Source: Enterococcus ureilyticus (GTDB lineage: Bacteria > Bacillota > Bacilli > Lactobacillales > Enterococcaceae). From it: a DNA stretch of 64,000 bases. The stretch is taken from the NCBI RefSeq assembly GCF_001730315.1, contig NZ_MIKC01000007.1, positions 1 to 64,000 on the forward strand, written 5' to 3'. Positions 53,738 to 63,824 of the stretch are shown one piece after another. Made by a program: the position numbers and the translations under genes. The notes under the pieces are model-generated. The model saw nothing but the letters and a program-made list of their open reading frames with translations. It was not told the DNA's origin and did no database searches. Numbering within the stretch: the stretch's first letter is position 1; every line of letters begins with the position of its first letter.

Positions 53738-54661
53738 ATGAAAAATACAAGAAGAATCATCATTGACACCGATCCAGGAATTGATGATGCTGCTGCAATT
53801 GCTGCTGCGCTATTTGATGAGAGGTTGGATATTCGATTATTTACTACCGTTGCTGGAAATGTTAGCGTGGATAAGGTAACAAAAAATCTGCTGAAACTAT
53901 TGGCATTTTGGGATAAGACGATTCCTGTAGCGATTGGTTCAGATCGGCCATTACTTCGTGAAGCAATCAATGCCAGTGATGTTCACGGAAATTCAGGAAT
54001 GGATGGGTATGATTTTCCAGAATCTAAGTATGAATTATTGACAAAAAATCATGCAGTGATCGAGATGTATAAAGTATTGATGGACTCTAAAGTAAAAACA
54101 ACGATCGTTGGGATTGGTCCATTGACAAATATTGCACTGCTGCTTAGGTTATATCCAGAGTGTGCGGAAAAAATTGAAGAATTGGTGATTATGGGAGGAG
54201 CACTAGGTCGAGGCAACCAAGGCGTGTTATCAGAATTCAATATTGCTGCTGATCCTGAAGCGGCAAAGATTGTTTTTGAAAGTAAAATTTCGTTAACCAT
54301 GGTTGGATTAGATGTTGGGGAGAAGGCACTAATTCTGCCCAAAGAGCGAGAACAGATTCAGAAAATGAATAAAACTGGGGATATGATCGATCACCTGTTT
54401 AGAAAATATCGTGGCGGCAGCTTAGATACTGGTTTGAAGATGTATGATGGCTGCGCGATTGCGTATTTGTTAGCGCCTGAAATGTTTGACGTTAAACAAG
54501 CTTATGTTGCGGTTGAAACACAAGGCATGTTGACAGCGGGGGCTACTTTGGTAGATTTAGATGGCTATTTGGGAAAAGAGGACAACTGTCGAGTCTGTGT
54601 CGATCTTGACGAGCAGCGATTTAGACAATGGTTTTTAGAAGCAATTGAGAAGTGTGATTGA
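53738..54661 (+). CDS. rihC: Inosine-uridine type ribonucleoside hydrolase
   Basis: 307 aa. The N-terminal IIIDTDPGIDDAAAIAAAL supplies the calcium-binding Asp cluster of nucleoside hydrolases; VHGNSGMDG, VGIGPLTNIALLLR and EFNIAADPEAA are also conserved. It hydrolyses purine/pyrimidine ribonucleosides to ribose and base. The size and motifs are closest to RihC; substrate preference is not certain. AAGGA ribosome site, monocistronic. Confidence 0.88.
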   Translation: MKNTRRIIIDTDPGIDDAAAIAAALFDERLDIRLFTTVAGNVSVDKVTKNLLKLLAFWDKTIPVAIGSDRPLLREAINASDVHGNSGMDGYDFPESKYELLTKNHAVIEMYKVLMDSKVKTTIVGIGPLTNIALLLRLYPECAEKIEELVIMGGALGRGNQGVLSEFNIAADPEAAKIVFESKISLTMVGLDVGEKALILPKEREQIQKMNKTGDMIDHLFRKYRGGSLDTGLKMYDGCAIAYLLAPEMFDVKQAYVAVETQGMLTAGATLVDLDGYLGKEDNCRVCVDLDEQRFRQWFLEAIEKCD

Positions 54662-54674
54662 TGGTATATTAAAG

Positions 54675-54714
54675 TATAGAATAAAACCGCGATTGGTTTT
54701 ATTCTATATTTTTT
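54675..54714 (+). terminator. Terminator after the nucleoside hydrolase gene
   Basis: Perfect 14-base arms TATAGAATAAAACC (54675-54688) and GGTTTTATTCTATA (54695-54708), then TTTTTT. Confidence 0.9.
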
Positions 54715-54740
54715 AATTTAGAGGATTCGCTTTTTTCGAT

Positions 54741-55868
54741 TTATTTAGTTTCAGAATGAGGGTAGGGTACTTTTTTATTTTGAATGTCAAAATGACCAAT
54801 TTCTTCAATCGGTTCACCAGTGAAGTCATCAATTTCGTTTACTTGAACCGTATACACAGAGGACGTATCTAGTGCACTTATACTTAAAGTTAACGCCATT
54901 TCACCCGTTTCGTAATTAAATAATTGTGTAAGAATTTGATTTTCCGTTCTTACACCATCTTTGTAAAGCAGAGCTGCTGGATAAACGTCATTTTTAAGAG
55001 GCGTAATAAATTTGACTGTTGTTTGCAAGGCATCACTGCTAGCGGTTGGATTTGTGATATTACTTAAGTTGCTAAACTGAGTCTCAGCCGTTTGAGTCAA
55101 GGGTTTATAAGCAATATCAAAACGCCAATCGCCTTCGTATGTTAAAGCATTATCAACGCCGAAGGGACTATTGGTTTTAGAAGCTTCGGTAAAGGCTTGA
55201 TCCAGCTCCTCAGCATCCTGCCACATAAGTTTATAAATGTGAAGCGTTAATTTAGCGTTGCTAGGTATGTCTTCTTGATTAAGCGTTGCAGTAACAGAAC
55301 CGTAAAAAGTATCTCCTTCTACATGAAAAGTAGAGTTATACATTCCACCCCCACGGATATCGTCAGTCTGGCCATCAACAAAGAGGCCAATGTCAAGATC
55401 TTGAAAATTTGTAGCGAATTTGGGAAATTTTCGATCAGGGGACTGTTGCTTTTCCAGTAACTCCTTTAATTTTTCATCGTCTAATTTAAATTGATAGTCA
55501 AAAGCAAATCTTTTCTTAGTTGAAACGAATTTTGTTACGGTGATTTCTCGATTATTATAGGTACTGGTTAAATTAAGTTCTGTTTGGATACCGTGTTCTT
55601 CCACAGTTACAACACCGGAATCAGTACTAATGCCTAAAGCATTTTTGATTGCTGTATTCGTTTGTGGATTGATCAGGGCAATTAGAATAAGAGACGCAGC
55701 TATTGCCAAAGTGATAATGAGTTGTTTTTTGAATTTAATGTTGAATTTCTTTTTTTCCTGCTTTATAGGATTATTTAAAATATTCTCGCGATTTTGAACT
55801 AATTTATCTATTACTTCTTTTGGAATTTCCGTTTCTTGTCGGATGATATCATTCTTCTTTTTATCCAT
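54741..55868 (-). CDS. DUF4179-like anti-sigma factor
   Basis: 375 aa. Cytosolic N-terminus of about 50 residues, one membrane helix (about 50-66, LIITLAIAASLILIALI) and a large extracytoplasmic part containing DUF4179-like sequence (NALGISTDSGVVTVEEHGIQ) and a beta-rich C-terminal domain. Its ATG directly follows the TGA of the ECF sigma gene (TGAATG), a coupling typical of sigma/anti-sigma pairs. It should hold the sigma factor at the membrane until an envelope signal. Confidence 0.82.
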   Translation of the reverse strand: MDKKKNDIIRQETEIPKEVIDKLVQNRENILNNPIKQEKKKFNIKFKKQLIITLAIAASLILIALINPQTNTAIKNALGISTDSGVVTVEEHGIQTELNLTSTYNNREITVTKFVSTKKRFAFDYQFKLDDEKLKELLEKQQSPDRKFPKFATNFQDLDIGLFVDGQTDDIRGGGMYNSTFHVEGDTFYGSVTATLNQEDIPSNAKLTLHIYKLMWQDAEELDQAFTEASKTNSPFGVDNALTYEGDWRFDIAYKPLTQTAETQFSNLSNITNPTASSDALQTTVKFITPLKNDVYPAALLYKDGVRTENQILTQLFNYETGEMALTLSISALDTSSVYTVQVNEIDDFTGEPIEEIGHFDIQNKKVPYPHSETK

Positions 55869-56378
55869 TCACTTCTCCTCCAATAATATTTTTAATTTTA
55901 TTCTGCCACGTGCAAGCCTTGTTTTAACAGTATTTTTAGATAGATTCAGTTGTTCAGCAATCTCGTTAATGTTAAAACCTGCGTAATAATGTAAAATGAT
56001 CGGGATTCTATACCTATCTGGTAACTGATTAAATTCTTCTTCTAAGTGAGATCTTTCATAGTTGCTCTCTTTAGTATTCATATAACTTTCCTCAAATTTA
56101 ACTGTTTCAACTCTTTTTTTTAAAATGTCCTTAGCAATATTGATCATAATTCTAAAAATCCAAGAATTAAACGCTGCGTCATTTTTGATATTCGTAATTT
56201 TTTGCCACGCGTGAATTTCAGTTTCTTGCAGACAGTCTGCAACATCTTCATTATTTAAAAGTAATTTATAAGCTGAATTGTATAGCACGATTTGATAGGC
56301 TTCACAAAGTTTTATAAACGATTGTGCATCGCCTGTTTTTGCTTTTTTAACCAAACTTATTTGTTCCTTTTTTTTCAT
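55869..56378 (-). CDS. ECF RNA polymerase sigma factor
   Basis: 169 aa. Region 2 (about 10-75; VADCLQETEIHAWQKITNI, FNSWIFRIMINIAKD) and region 4 (about 105-165; LPDRYRIPIILHYYAGFNINEIAEQLNLSKNTVKTRLARGR) with no region 1 or 3, so an ECF factor. It is coupled to the membrane anti-sigma gene. An ECF-type promoter upstream predicts autoregulation. Confidence 0.92.
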   Translation of the reverse strand: MKKKEQISLVKKAKTGDAQSFIKLCEAYQIVLYNSAYKLLLNNEDVADCLQETEIHAWQKITNIKNDAAFNSWIFRIMINIAKDILKKRVETVKFEESYMNTKESNYERSHLEEEFNQLPDRYRIPIILHYYAGFNINEIAEQLNLSKNTVKTRLARGRIKLKILLEEK

Positions 56379-56406
56379 GGACTTCCCCCTCCTATTTATA
56401 ACTGTT

Positions 56407-56435
56407 TAGACTCTAATTTTACCAAAAAGGTTTCA
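56407..56435 (-). promoter_or_regulatory. ECF-type autoregulatory promoter
   Basis: On the minus strand, TGAAAC (56435-56430), a 17-bp spacer and AGTCTA (56412-56407). It closely resembles the TGAAAC-N16/17-CGTC promoters of Bacillus ECF factors, 29 bp upstream of the sigma start codon. Confidence 0.65.
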
Positions 56436-56481
56436 TCGAAATTTATTTTTCTTTTTTTGTAGAGATTTATGATGAGCATTA

Positions 56482-56515
56482 CAAAAAAGAGCTTGGGACG
56501 TCAGTCCCAAGCTCA
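56482..56515 (-). terminator. Terminator of the second yfhO-like gene
   Basis: Perfect 11-base arms GAGCTTGGGAC (56490-56500) and GTCCCAAGCTC (56505-56515); on the minus strand they are followed by TTTTTT. Confidence 0.88.
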
Positions 56516-56527
56516 CAAATCATCGAT

Positions 56528-59164
56528 TTAACGTTTTCGACGCTTACGCTTATTCGATTTTACTAACGCCAGTTTTGGCTTGTTTGTGAATCGTACATAG
56601 ACCACAAAGCCACCAATACAAACAATAAACAAAACCACACCAGGCATAAATCCTTCTGGCAGATAAACAAATTCAATTGTATGTTCACCCTGCGTTACGG
56701 GAATACTAACAAAGGCTTTTTTAAATGGTTCAACGGGTACTTTTTTTCCATCGACATAGGCTTTCCATCCTTTGTCATAAGGAATCGTTGTTAAAAGGAC
56801 TTGATCTTTCTCTGCGTTCACAGTTCCAACAGCTTTCCGTCCTTTAGCTGTTAAATCAGCGCCTTTATCTTGAATTGCCTGAATAGAACGTTCAAAGGCT
56901 TTTGTATCTAAACCAACCACCTTAGGTTCCATAAAACTAACAGCTGTTGTACCGTAGAAACTAACCGTAAACGTAACCGTGGTAGGTTTGTCATAGTAAC
57001 CGATATTGTAATATTGTCCTGTAATATTGATCTGAGATTTTTGACTCGTCCCATTCACAGACATTGTAGCAGTCGAACTTTCCAATTGGCCAAAATCGGT
57101 TGGAAACAGGCTTAGGTAAGCTTGTGTATAAGCTGGTACATCAACAGTCCAGGTAATATCTTTGGCAATGTTGTTTTGCACTTCTTTATACGTTACATTC
57201 CCTGCATTTTGTTCGATTTTGACATTATTTTTATTAATGATCGTTGGTTGATAAAACTTAAAGTACGTTTGTTTTTGATTAGATAAGGCATTGAACAGTG
57301 CCGTTTGACTAGTTAAATTATCATTGGTAGGTTGTTTGACTTTGTAGATATCATTATCAGCTAAAAAGCCTAAAGGCAACGCATTGCTGTTTTCGTATAA
57401 TGAGAATTTCCCAGCTTTATCTATTGGGAAAAAGCCGAATTTCAAGGGATCACTTTCCGAAATATTGTATTTAATTCCAACGAGTGAATCCATCAGTAAC
57501 GTGTTATTTGGGTAGCGAATATTCAAACCAGTTCCTCTAGACCGAAATCCTAGATCGTTTAAATAAGCAGAAGAATGTCGATTTCTGATGGAAGAAAACA
57601 AGCTGACTCCGCTGTAGCCATAGTTGATACTATCATTAGAAGAAACAGGGTTTAAATTTTCTAAGCGGTAAAAAGAATCATTCTCTTTTTTTGTCTTATC
57701 GACCAACTGTTTGATTGATGGATATGGTTCTGAGTAAAGACTGCGTGAAGCATAGTTCCAATCTTCTAAAATCCCTTTTAGCATTGAATTGGTATTGATA
57801 AACGCCTCTGTTGAAACAAGCAATAACAGTAAGACAATCAGATAATGCATCGGTATTTTTTTTAATTGATAAAAAACAATTCCGGCAAGATACAGGAGTA
57901 AAAATAAAGCTGTGATGACAAATGCTGAGATCGGAATATAGTCATAACTTGTCGTACTTTTTGTCCCTTCAGCTAGTGCAAAAATCGCAATCAGCATGAT
58001 CGTAGAGCCCGCTAGTACCCCTAAATCATCAGTTTTGAATTTCTCAAAGCCATATCCCGCTAGTAGCACCACTAAGAAAGAAAAGAGGAAACTATAACGG
58101 AACAAGAACATATTCGGTGCATGCATCCCGTGCCAAAATAAATTTAGTGGTGTGATATAAAAGCTAGCAATTAAAATGATAAACAGACTACCAAATAATA
58201 GCTTGTTTTTCCTAGGAATTTCTTTTGTGATAAAGTAGAAAACACAGAATATCAAAGGAAGTAGCCCCACATAGATAAAGGGAATCGAGCCGTACTTCGT
58301 CGTGTCATAAACACCGATCATATTTTTCATGACAATATCCCAAAAAGCAGTTGCTTCGGTTTTAAATTGAGTGACTTGTGACAAGGTTTCACCATTTGCT
58401 CGTAAATCAAGGACCGCTGGTAATACTAAGATCATCGAAGCGCCACCTGCTAAAAGTGAGGTGATTCCATAAGGTAGGATACGTTTTTTATAACTCTTCC
58501 AGTTTGTCAACATTCGGGCGATAAAATATAGGAAAGAGAAGATACCGATCATAAAGCCCATGTAAAAATTTGAGATAAACAATAGTAGATAACTTACAAA
58601 TAATAGTGTTGGTTTTCGTTCATCCATCAAGCGGTGAATTCCTAAAATAACCAACGGTAGATAAGTAAACGCATCTAACCACATAATAATTTCTGAATGC
58701 GCCGTAGCAAATGACATCAAAGCATATGGCACACTAAGCATCACATGGCCCCATCTTGGTATCTTATAAGTATTTTTAGCAAAGAACCAAAACGCTAAGC
58801 CAGCTGAACCGATTTTCAGCAAAGTAATCAAATACAAGGCATCAGGAATATTCTGATTTTTAAAGAAAATGACTAGTGGCGTAAATAGCCCACCAAGATA
58901 ATAGGAAATCAATGAGAGATAATTTAGTCCTAAGGATGCATTCCAGGTATAAAAAATACTTTGTTTGCCATGCAGCATATTATTGAAACTAGCATGGAAA
59001 TTGGAAAATTGTGAAAAGGAATCGCTGGCCATCACACTACGGCTACTTCCAGGATAAATTCCGAGACTTAAATAAATAATGACCATCACAAAAAAGGGAA
59101 TGAAAAAGCTGGCGGTCATATATGGCCAGTTTTCTTTGATAAATGTCTGTATTTTTTTCTTCAT
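56528..59164 (-). CDS. YfhO family multi-pass membrane protein (second copy)
   Basis: 878 aa from the ATG at 59164 (GAGGT upstream; the longer frame to 59215 lacks a site). Same plan as the protein at 17570-20188: many helices with LSLGIYPGS, then an extracellular beta-rich domain with TIPYDKGWKAYVDGKKVPV, one last helix and a basic tail. The two are clearly paralogues throughout. Likely glycosylation of lipoteichoic acid or a related polymer. Monocistronic. Confidence 0.88.
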   Translation of the reverse strand: MKKKIQTFIKENWPYMTASFFIPFFVMVIIYLSLGIYPGSSRSVMASDSFSQFSNFHASFNNMLHGKQSIFYTWNASLGLNYLSLISYYLGGLFTPLVIFFKNQNIPDALYLITLLKIGSAGLAFWFFAKNTYKIPRWGHVMLSVPYALMSFATAHSEIIMWLDAFTYLPLVILGIHRLMDERKPTLLFVSYLLLFISNFYMGFMIGIFSFLYFIARMLTNWKSYKKRILPYGITSLLAGGASMILVLPAVLDLRANGETLSQVTQFKTEATAFWDIVMKNMIGVYDTTKYGSIPFIYVGLLPLIFCVFYFITKEIPRKNKLLFGSLFIILIASFYITPLNLFWHGMHAPNMFLFRYSFLFSFLVVLLAGYGFEKFKTDDLGVLAGSTIMLIAIFALAEGTKSTTSYDYIPISAFVITALFLLLYLAGIVFYQLKKIPMHYLIVLLLLLVSTEAFINTNSMLKGILEDWNYASRSLYSEPYPSIKQLVDKTKKENDSFYRLENLNPVSSNDSINYGYSGVSLFSSIRNRHSSAYLNDLGFRSRGTGLNIRYPNNTLLMDSLVGIKYNISESDPLKFGFFPIDKAGKFSLYENSNALPLGFLADNDIYKVKQPTNDNLTSQTALFNALSNQKQTYFKFYQPTIINKNNVKIEQNAGNVTYKEVQNNIAKDITWTVDVPAYTQAYLSLFPTDFGQLESSTATMSVNGTSQKSQINITGQYYNIGYYDKPTTVTFTVSFYGTTAVSFMEPKVVGLDTKAFERSIQAIQDKGADLTAKGRKAVGTVNAEKDQVLLTTIPYDKGWKAYVDGKKVPVEPFKKAFVSIPVTQGEHTIEFVYLPEGFMPGVVLFIVCIGGFVVYVRFTNKPKLALVKSNKRKRRKR

Positions 59165-59271
59165 AATCAACCTCACAACGTAATAAATAGAATATATATA
59201 GTTTAGCATATCCATAGAAAAATTGATCGCCAGAAAGAAAAAAATTAATGAAAATCGAAGGGTTTAAGTGG

Positions 59272-59318
59272 AAAATTATTGTTAAAATAGTTTAATTAGC
59301 TATTCTAACAATAATTTT
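59272..59318. repeat. Long AT-rich inverted repeat
   Basis: Arms at 59272-59290 and 59300-59318 pair at 18 of 19 positions, with a 9-base loop. It lies between the yfhO-like gene and the histidinol phosphatase gene; possibly a further terminator for minus-strand transcripts. Confidence 0.5.
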
Positions 59319-59428
59319 CATGAATAAATAATTCATATATATATATTAATGAGACGATAAGAAGAGCGGGTCAACTAAATGTCTATAAGCCTGTAGCAAC
59401 ATGCAGCATGGAAGTGTTGAATTAACCG

Positions 59429-59474
59429 AAAAACTAAGACTCATGGAAGAAAATATCCGTGAGTCTTAGTTTTT
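59429..59474. terminator. Terminator after the histidinol phosphatase gene
   Basis: Perfect 15-base arms AAAAACTAAGACTCA (59429-59443) and TGAGTCTTAGTTTTT (59460-59474); U tracts on both strands. Confidence 0.85.
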
Positions 59475-60302
59475 TTAAAGCCAATGCTGAATTTTGTCAT
59501 ATCCTTGACCAACATCGTTTAGTGCGTGAGTGTCTGATCCATAAACCAATGGAATCCCTGATTCAATCGCTTTTTGAGTTATCCACACCTGTGGATAACT
59601 CTGTTGATAACCTTGTTTATAAAATCCTGCTGTGTTTAAATCTAAGCTGTATTTTTCTTGTTGAATACGGCTCAATAGGGTGTGGACAAGTATTTTATTT
59701 TCTGATGAATAGCTTGTTTCTTCATCAAAAAAACGTTCGAATTTTTGACACAAAGAAATGTGACCTAGACGTTTAGGTTTAAAAGGACCTAGATCAGCTT
59801 CTAGAGAGTCTAAAACGCATTGGTAGTAAAGATTTTGGGCTTTTTGAAAGCTGCCTAAATAGTCAATTACCCCACTCTTATATTCTTCAAAAGAATAGTC
59901 GATCCCACGCAATCCATCTTGTCCTTCGAGGAAATGGACAGATAAAATGCCATCATCAGTTTGAGGACCATATTCCGCTAAAAAATCTCGAGTCCAACCT
60001 ACAAAATCTGAAAAATAATCCAATTCAAATCCAATGTGGATAATGATGTCAGAGGCATACTTTTTCCGCAGTTCATTCATCCTTTTAAAATAGTTATCCA
60101 CATCATTTAAAGCCATGGACGCAGTTGTCCACACGTCAAGATCACCAGCTGCTTTTTTTTCAATCCCTTTAGGTAATGGGGCATGTTCTGTAATACTGTA
60201 TTCTTTAAATCCGAGGCTGATTGCACGTTTAATTAGCAATTCTGTATCTTCGACTTTTCCATGTGGACAAAATTCTGTGTGGGTGTGACCGTCACGTTTC
60301 AT
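59475..60302 (-). CDS. hisK: PHP-family histidinol-phosphatase
   Basis: 275 aa. Opens KRDGHTHTEFCPHG with the PHP metal-binding HxH, then ITEHAPLP, the Glu/Asp site GFELDYF, LSVHFL and a terminal GSDTHAL, all PHP-fold metal ligands. It should hydrolyse histidinol phosphate to histidinol. No other histidine genes are nearby, so a broader phosphatase role is possible. GAGGCTC lies before the start on the minus strand. Confidence 0.85.
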   Translation of the reverse strand: MKRDGHTHTEFCPHGKVEDTELLIKRAISLGFKEYSITEHAPLPKGIEKKAAGDLDVWTTASMALNDVDNYFKRMNELRKKYASDIIIHIGFELDYFSDFVGWTRDFLAEYGPQTDDGILSVHFLEGQDGLRGIDYSFEEYKSGVIDYLGSFQKAQNLYYQCVLDSLEADLGPFKPKRLGHISLCQKFERFFDEETSYSSENKILVHTLLSRIQQEKYSLDLNTAGFYKQGYQQSYPQVWITQKAIESGIPLVYGSDTHALNDVGQGYDKIQHWL

Positions 60303-60334
60303 AAGAGAGCCTCCATAATTTAATGTAAAGAAAA

Positions 60335-60363
60335 GGTTGAAACGTTTAATAAAGGTTTCAACC
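60335..60363 (-). terminator. Terminator of proBA
   Basis: GGTTGAAAC (60335-60343) and GTTTCAACC (60355-60363); on the minus strand TTTTC follows. Confidence 0.75.
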
Positions 60364-60370
60364 CTAATAC

Positions 60371-61618
60371 TTATTTCCGATATTGCCCATCTCCATAAAC
60401 AATATATTTTGTAGAAGTTAGTTCTGCTAAGCCCATCGGACCACGTGCATGTAATTTTTGTGTGCTGATCCCAATTTCGGCACCAAATCCAAAAACAAAG
60501 CCATCCGTAAATCGTGTGGAGGCATTAGCATAAACTGCAGCAGCATCAACTTGTTGTAAAAATTGTTGTGTCGCAAAATAATTGTCACTAACGATGCTTT
60601 CAGAATGTTTTGTGTTATAGCGGTTGATATGTTGGATCGCTTCTTCTAAAGAATCTACGACTTTAACAGCGAGAATAAAATCGTTGAATTCCGTTTCCCA
60701 ATCTTCTTCCGTTGCTAGGATCGATTGTTCAAAAATAGTGATTGCCCGTTCATCTGCACGCAATTCTACATTATATTCATTCAAAGCTTTTTCGATAACA
60801 GGTAAGAAATCTGCTGCTACGTCTTGATGGATCAATAGTGTTTCTGCTGAGTTACAGACAGAAGGGCGTTGGCATTTTGCATTGACAATGATCGTTGTAG
60901 CCATTTCTAGCTGTGCTTCTTTATCGATATAGACATGACAATTGCCCGTTCCTGTTTCGATCACTGGCACAGTCGCTGTCGTTAAGACCGTCTTAATCAA
61001 ATTTGCACCGCCGCGAGGGATTAGAACATCTAGATAGTCATTGAGTTTCATTAACTGTTGAGCAGTTTCACGAGAGGTATCAGCAATAAACTGGATTGCA
61101 AAAGGAGAAGCTCCTTTTTGTTCCAGTGCCTGTTGTAAAACCGATACTAAGACTTGATTGGAATAAAAGGCTTCCTTTCCACCACGTAAAATCACGGCGT
61201 TTCCAGTTTTAAAACAAAGACTTGCTGCATCTGTAGTCACATTCGGGCGAGATTCATAGATGATCCCGATCACCCCAAGTGGGACACGTTGCTTACCGAT
61301 CATCAAACCATCTTCATTTTTCCACATCTTGTCGACTTCACCAATTGGATCATCTAATGTTGCGACTTGGCGAACACCGTCAGCCATGTCTTTGATTCGC
61401 TCATCAGTTAAACGTAAACGATCTAGCATTGTGTCAGTAATGCCATTTTCTTTGGCTGTAGCTAGATCTTTTTGATTTTCAGCTAAGATTTTCTCGGTAT
61501 TATTTTCTATGGCATCGGCCATATGCAACAACAAATCATTTTTCGTTTTTGTATCCATCAAAGCTAATTGGTAGGCTGTTTCTTTCGCTTGTTTCCCTAG
61601 TTGGATTAAATCAGTCAT
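60371..61618 (-). CDS. proA: Gamma-glutamyl phosphate reductase
   Basis: 415 aa. Aldehyde-dehydrogenase fold with [33 protein letters not shown] and the catalytic Cys in [16 protein letters not shown]. It reduces glutamyl phosphate with NADPH to glutamate semialdehyde, the second step of proline synthesis. It is encoded 17 bp after proB, forming the usual proBA operon. Confidence 0.96.
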   Translation of the reverse strand: MTDLIQLGKQAKETAYQLALMDTKTKNDLLLHMADAIENNTEKILAENQKDLATAKENGITDTMLDRLRLTDERIKDMADGVRQVATLDDPIGEVDKMWKNEDGLMIGKQRVPLGVIGIIYESRPNVTTDAASLCFKTGNAVILRGGKEAFYSNQVLVSVLQQALEQKGASPFAIQFIADTSRETAQQLMKLNDYLDVLIPRGGANLIKTVLTTATVPVIETGTGNCHVYIDKEAQLEMATTIIVNAKCQRPSVCNSAETLLIHQDVAADFLPVIEKALNEYNVELRADERAITIFEQSILATEEDWETEFNDFILAVKVVDSLEEAIQHINRYNTKHSESIVSDNYFATQQFLQQVDAAAVYANASTRFTDGFVFGFGAEIGISTQKLHARGPMGLAELTSTKYIVYGDGQYRK

Positions 61619-61635
61619 AAAATGTTCCCCCTTTT

Positions 61636-62436
61636 TTAGAATGAAATGAATAACGTGCCGATCATTTCGCCCGCTAAAATATCAAAAATAATTTTAGGTT
61701 GTTGTCCGTTTGCTAAAATCATCGCGCCATTATGCTCTAATACGCGTTCTGCCGCTTTTAATTTGCTATACATACCACCAGTACCAAAACGACTACCTTT
61801 GCCTCCTGCAACTTGTAAAAGCTCGTCATTGATAGCGTTGATTTCAGAGAAGAGGGTGGCATATTTGTTGGTATTGGGATTATCAGAAAAGAAACCATCA
61901 ATATCCGATAACATGATCAAGGCATCTGCTTGAATGAGTTGGGTAACAATTGCGGATAGTTGATCATTGTCACCAAATTTCGTCAGATGGTCTAATTCAT
62001 CGATCGCAACCGTATCATTTTCATTGATAACTGGGATGATGCCCATCTGCAGTAATTGTTCTATTGTATTCGTTACGTTTTTACGGCTTTCAGGATATTC
62101 GATCACATCTCGAGTCAATAGTAGTTGGGCAATTTGCTGGCTATAAGTCAAAAAGCGCTGATTGTAAATATTCATCAACTCCGCTTGCCCAACTGCCGCC
62201 ACTGCCTGTTGCTCTGGAATGGTCGGGGGTCGTTTGTCCATGTTTAATTTATTTAAGCCAACACCGATTGCGCCAGACGAGACTAAGATGATCTCTTTGT
62301 CTTGGTTACGCAAATCGGATAAGGTAAAAGCTAATTGATCGATGGCGCTTAAATTGATATTGCCATTGGGGTAGATCAATGTACTTGTCCCAACTTTGAC
62401 GACGATTCGTTTTGCTTCTTTTAATTGTTTTCGCAT
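61636..62436 (-). CDS. proB: Glutamate 5-kinase
   Basis: 266 aa from the ATG at 62436 (GAGGT five bases before it on the minus strand; the frame extends four codons further). Amino-acid kinase fold with [49 protein letters not shown] and [13 protein letters not shown]. It lacks the C-terminal PUA domain of E. coli ProB, usual for this group. First and feedback-regulated step of proline synthesis. Confidence 0.96.
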   Translation of the reverse strand: MRKQLKEAKRIVVKVGTSTLIYPNGNINLSAIDQLAFTLSDLRNQDKEIILVSSGAIGVGLNKLNMDKRPPTIPEQQAVAAVGQAELMNIYNQRFLTYSQQIAQLLLTRDVIEYPESRKNVTNTIEQLLQMGIIPVINENDTVAIDELDHLTKFGDNDQLSAIVTQLIQADALIMLSDIDGFFSDNPNTNKYATLFSEINAINDELLQVAGGKGSRFGTGGMYSKLKAAERVLEHNGAMILANGQQPKIIFDILAGEMIGTLFISF

Positions 62437-62517
62437 GGTTGACCTCACTTATATCCTAACATTTCCAGGTTATTTTACTTAAGGCTATTATCTAGCCATT
62501 TCCGTTTATTTGCAAGA

Positions 62518-62553
62518 AAGCTTGGACAAAAAATTCTGCTTTTGTCCAAGCTT
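62518..62553. terminator. Terminator between the DUF1015 gene and proB
   Basis: Perfect 14-base arms AAGCTTGGACAAAA (62518-62531) and TTTTGTCCAAGCTT (62540-62553). The U tail on the minus strand is short. Confidence 0.75.
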
Positions 62554-62585
62554 AGATTTTATTCTTCTATTTTACAGCTTTCCGT

Positions 62586-63824
62586 TCAATTTGTCTCTAA
62601 GTCATGGACAAATAATCCACTTAACAATTTAGGTTCAAACCAAGTTGATTTTGGCGGCATGATTTTTCCTGCATCTGCAACATTTAGTAGATCATCCATC
62701 GTTGTTGGGTAAACGGCAAAAGCAACCGACCATTGTCCGCTATCTACTAATTGTTCTAATTCCTCCATGCCACGAATGCCGCCGACAAAATCGATCCGTT
62801 TATCTGTGCGGACATCTTGGATATCAAAAATTTCTGCAAATACATGATTTTGAAGTAAAGAAACATCTAAACCAGCAACAGGATCATCAGATAAAATTCC
62901 TTCTTTAGCGGTTAAAGTAAACCACTGTCCTTTTAAATACATCCCAAATGCTTTTGCTTGAGTAGGTTTTCCATTGTCTGTTTTTGTGACTGTGAATGCC
63001 TCTGCTAAACGATCAAGGAAATCTGCTTCGATCGGGACATTCAAGACCCGGTTATAATCTAAAATTTCTAACTCTTCTTTTGGAAAAATAACAGATAAGA
63101 AGTAGTTAAATTCAGCTGTATCAGTTGCTTCAGGATGTGCTTCTTTTTTCTTTTGTCCAACTTTTACCGCAGATTCGGTCCGATGATGTCCATCTGCAAT
63201 GTATAAAGCCGGCACATCTTGAGCGAAACGTGTCACTAGTTGTTCGATCACTTCCGGTTGGTCTACAAGCCAAACACGATGTGTAACGTCATGGAAACTT
63301 GTAAAATCATAAACGGGAGCATGAGTTGTTTTCCAGTCGTCTGTCACTGTTTGAATCTGTTTGTTTTGGCGATAAGTTAGAAAAATCGGGCTAGTATTGG
63401 CATCACAAGCTTCAATATGACGGATGCGGTCGACTTCTTTTTCTGGACGAGTAAATTCATGTTTTTTGATCTTACCTTCTGTGTAATCCGTGATCGAAGT
63501 ACACGTCACAAGACCAGTTTGAGCGCGGCCATTCATTGTTAATTCGTAAAGATATAAAAGCGGTTGCTCATCTTGGACCAACCATTCTTTTTGTAAAAAG
63601 GCTTGTAAATTACTAGCAGCTTTGGCATAAACTTGCTCATCGTAAGGAGAAAGAGTTTCAGGTAAATCGATTTCTGCTTTGTCGATGTGCAGGTAAGAAT
63701 ATGGATTATCGGCACCTAATTCTCGAGCTTCTGCTGAATTTAGAACATCATAAGGCAAGGTAGGGATTTTTTCGCTAAACGCTGCCGCTGGTCGAATACC
63801 TTTAAAGGGATGGATCATAACCAT
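62586..63824 (-). CDS. DUF1015 family protein
   Basis: 412 aa. Family motifs MIHPFKGIRPAAAFSEKIPTLPYDVL, IKKHEFTRPEKEVDR and YIADGHHRTESAVK. DUF1015 genes are often linked to serA and serine biosynthesis; the biochemical function is not settled. Start codon overlaps the serA stop (TAATG), so translation is coupled, with GGCGGTGAG upstream. Confidence 0.9.
   Translation of the reverse strand: MVMIHPFKGIRPAAAFSEKIPTLPYDVLNSAEARELGADNPYSYLHIDKAEIDLPETLSPYDEQVYAKAASNLQAFLQKEWLVQDEQPLLYLYELTMNGRAQTGLVTCTSITDYTEGKIKKHEFTRPEKEVDRIRHIEACDANTSPIFLTYRQNKQIQTVTDDWKTTHAPVYDFTSFHDVTHRVWLVDQPEVIEQLVTRFAQDVPALYIADGHHRTESAVKVGQKKKEAHPEATDTAEFNYFLSVIFPKEELEILDYNRVLNVPIEADFLDRLAEAFTVTKTDNGKPTQAKAFGMYLKGQWFTLTAKEGILSDDPVAGLDVSLLQNHVFAEIFDIQDVRTDKRIDFVGGIRGMEELEQLVDSGQWSVAFAVYPTTMDDLLNVADAGKIMPPKSTWFEPKLLSGLFVHDLETN

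Noticed and set aside
59459-59776. Plus-strand 105-codon ORF opposite the histidinol phosphatase gene
   Set aside because: It begins in the terminator, lies antisense to a conserved enzyme and shows no family features.
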